Below, piece by piece: positions 63,602 through 64,000 of a stretch of 64,000 bases of DNA. Position 1 is the stretch's first letter. Each line of letters begins with the position of its first letter. The position numbers were made by a program, and so were the translations under genes. The stretch lies in the NCBI GenBank assembly GCA_905480645.1, contig CAJQRC010000002.1, positions 1 to 64,000 of the forward strand, given 5' to 3'. The notes beneath the pieces were generated by a model. It had not been told where the DNA came from and did not search any database. It was given only the letters and a program-made list of their open reading frames with translations. The DNA is from an uncultured Tateyamaria sp. (GTDB lineage Bacteria > Pseudomonadota > Alphaproteobacteria > Rhodobacterales > Rhodobacteraceae).

Positions 63602-64000
63602 CTATGCATTAGGTATTGCGTTTGCGTTAGTCTGTCTAATTGATGTATTTCCAATTCTATTAGGCTGCCCGACTTCAAGGTCCAATTGTGGTGATGTAGC
63701 TGACTTATTCATCATCCGTAGCAAATAAAAAGTTCCAGTACCAAAGATAAAAAAGTATACAATAATGAAGGCTATTAAGGATGTGGCAACAGCGGGCGCT
63801 GATATAGGTGCGAGACTGTCACTGGTTCGCAATAAGCCGTAGACGGTAAAAGGCTGGCGACCAACCTCGGTGGTAACCCAGCCTGCGAGTACAGCAAAAA
63901 ATCCCATAGGACCCATCAGAACAGAGGCCCAGTGTAACAGGTTTTGGTCATAAAGCTTCTTGCGGACACGAGCCCAAAGGCCCCAAGCCCCCAGTCCTAA
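63602..64000 (-). CDS. cydA: Cytochrome bd-type ubiquinol oxidase subunit I (C-terminal part)
   Basis: The last 132 codons of subunit I, running off the right edge of the window. The frame is open to base 64000 and includes LLHWASVLMGPMGFFAVLAG, then WVTTEVGRQPFTVYGLLRTSD, the conserved late CydA region. Two hydrophobic helices and a short hydrophilic tail follow. The heme-ligand and Q-loop regions are outside the window, so bd versus CIO type cannot be decided. It is first in cydA-cydB-DUF2474. Confidence 0.93.
   Translation of the reverse strand, partial: LGLGAWGLWARVRKKLYDQNLLHWASVLMGPMGFFAVLAGWVTTEVGRQPFTVYGLLRTSDSLAPISAPAVATSLIAFIIVYFFIFGTGTFYLLRMMNKSATSPQLDLEVGQPNRIGNTSIRQTNANAIPNA

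Noticed and set aside
1-64000. tRNA genes, insertion sequences, prophage, CRISPR arrays, integration sites
   Set aside because: I scanned for T-loop signatures, transposase motifs, long inverted or regularly spaced repeats and saw none that hold up.

Overview
The window is a 64 kb piece of an AT-rich alphaproteobacterial chromosome, almost certainly from the Roseobacter group of Rhodobacterales and an aerobic anoxygenic phototroph. The evidence is the regB-senC-regA redox operon near ahcY, the hemD-mitofilin-hemY block, and a large photosynthesis gene cluster with spheroidenone-type carotenoid genes (crtA, B, C, D, E, F, I) and a pufQBALMC operon. That operon carries the tetraheme cytochrome gene pufC and no pufX. 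No tRNA, rRNA, insertion sequence, phage gene or CRISPR array was seen.

Layout. 1-5.5 kb: regB (cut by the window edge) diverging from senC-regA, then a GNAT/HD gene pair and ahcY. 5.6-11.4 kb: hemY, mitofilin and hemD on the minus strand, diverging from tsaD, a visibly decayed gpsA, and a YciI gene. 11.6-13.7 kb: a nitroreductase with the iodotyrosine-deiodinase residue triad and an L-idonate-dehydrogenase-like gene. 13.7-19.9 kb: a urate catabolism block (NCS2 permease, allA, a puuE-uraD fusion, uraH, a LysR regulator, puuD). 20.2-24.2 kb: a little-known trio (secreted DUF3604/PHP-like protein, membrane-anchored parvulin, HupE/UreJ-type membrane protein).

24.2-45.4 kb is the photosynthesis cluster: bchO-D-I-crtA leftward, crtI-crtB-tspO rightward, crtD-crtC leftward, then crtE-crtF-bchC-X-Y-Z-pufQ-B-A-L-M-C rightward, followed by dxs. 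Five TGT-N12-ACA operators of PpsR/CrtJ type sit in the three control regions: one at crtA/crtI, a pair at crtD/crtE and a pair before bchC. Structured RNA elements flank pufBA. The other half of a normal cluster (bchFNBHLM, puhA, bchE/G/J/P, ppsR) is absent from both flanks, so this cluster is split.

47.6-59.7 kb is catabolic and transport DNA: a P1-family peptidase, cupin, SDR and aldehyde dehydrogenase; a dipeptide-type ABC transporter whose binding protein is encoded about 2 kb away; an HDAC-family deacetylase; a small cupin closely resembling Mn-dependent hydroxynitrile lyases; and an M20 deacylase. 59.8-64 kb holds a persulfide-dioxygenase-like/rhodanese pair, a lytic transglycosylase, and cydA(partial)-cydB-DUF2474 for a bd-type quinol oxidase.

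As a whole, RegB/RegA and PpsR probably tune pigment, reaction-centre and oxidase expression to redox state, oxygen and light. HemD and Dxs feed tetrapyrrole and isoprenoid precursors, and the urate and peptide systems supply nitrogen. Start codons were re-chosen by hand wherever an upstream extension lacked family homology or a ribosome-binding site.
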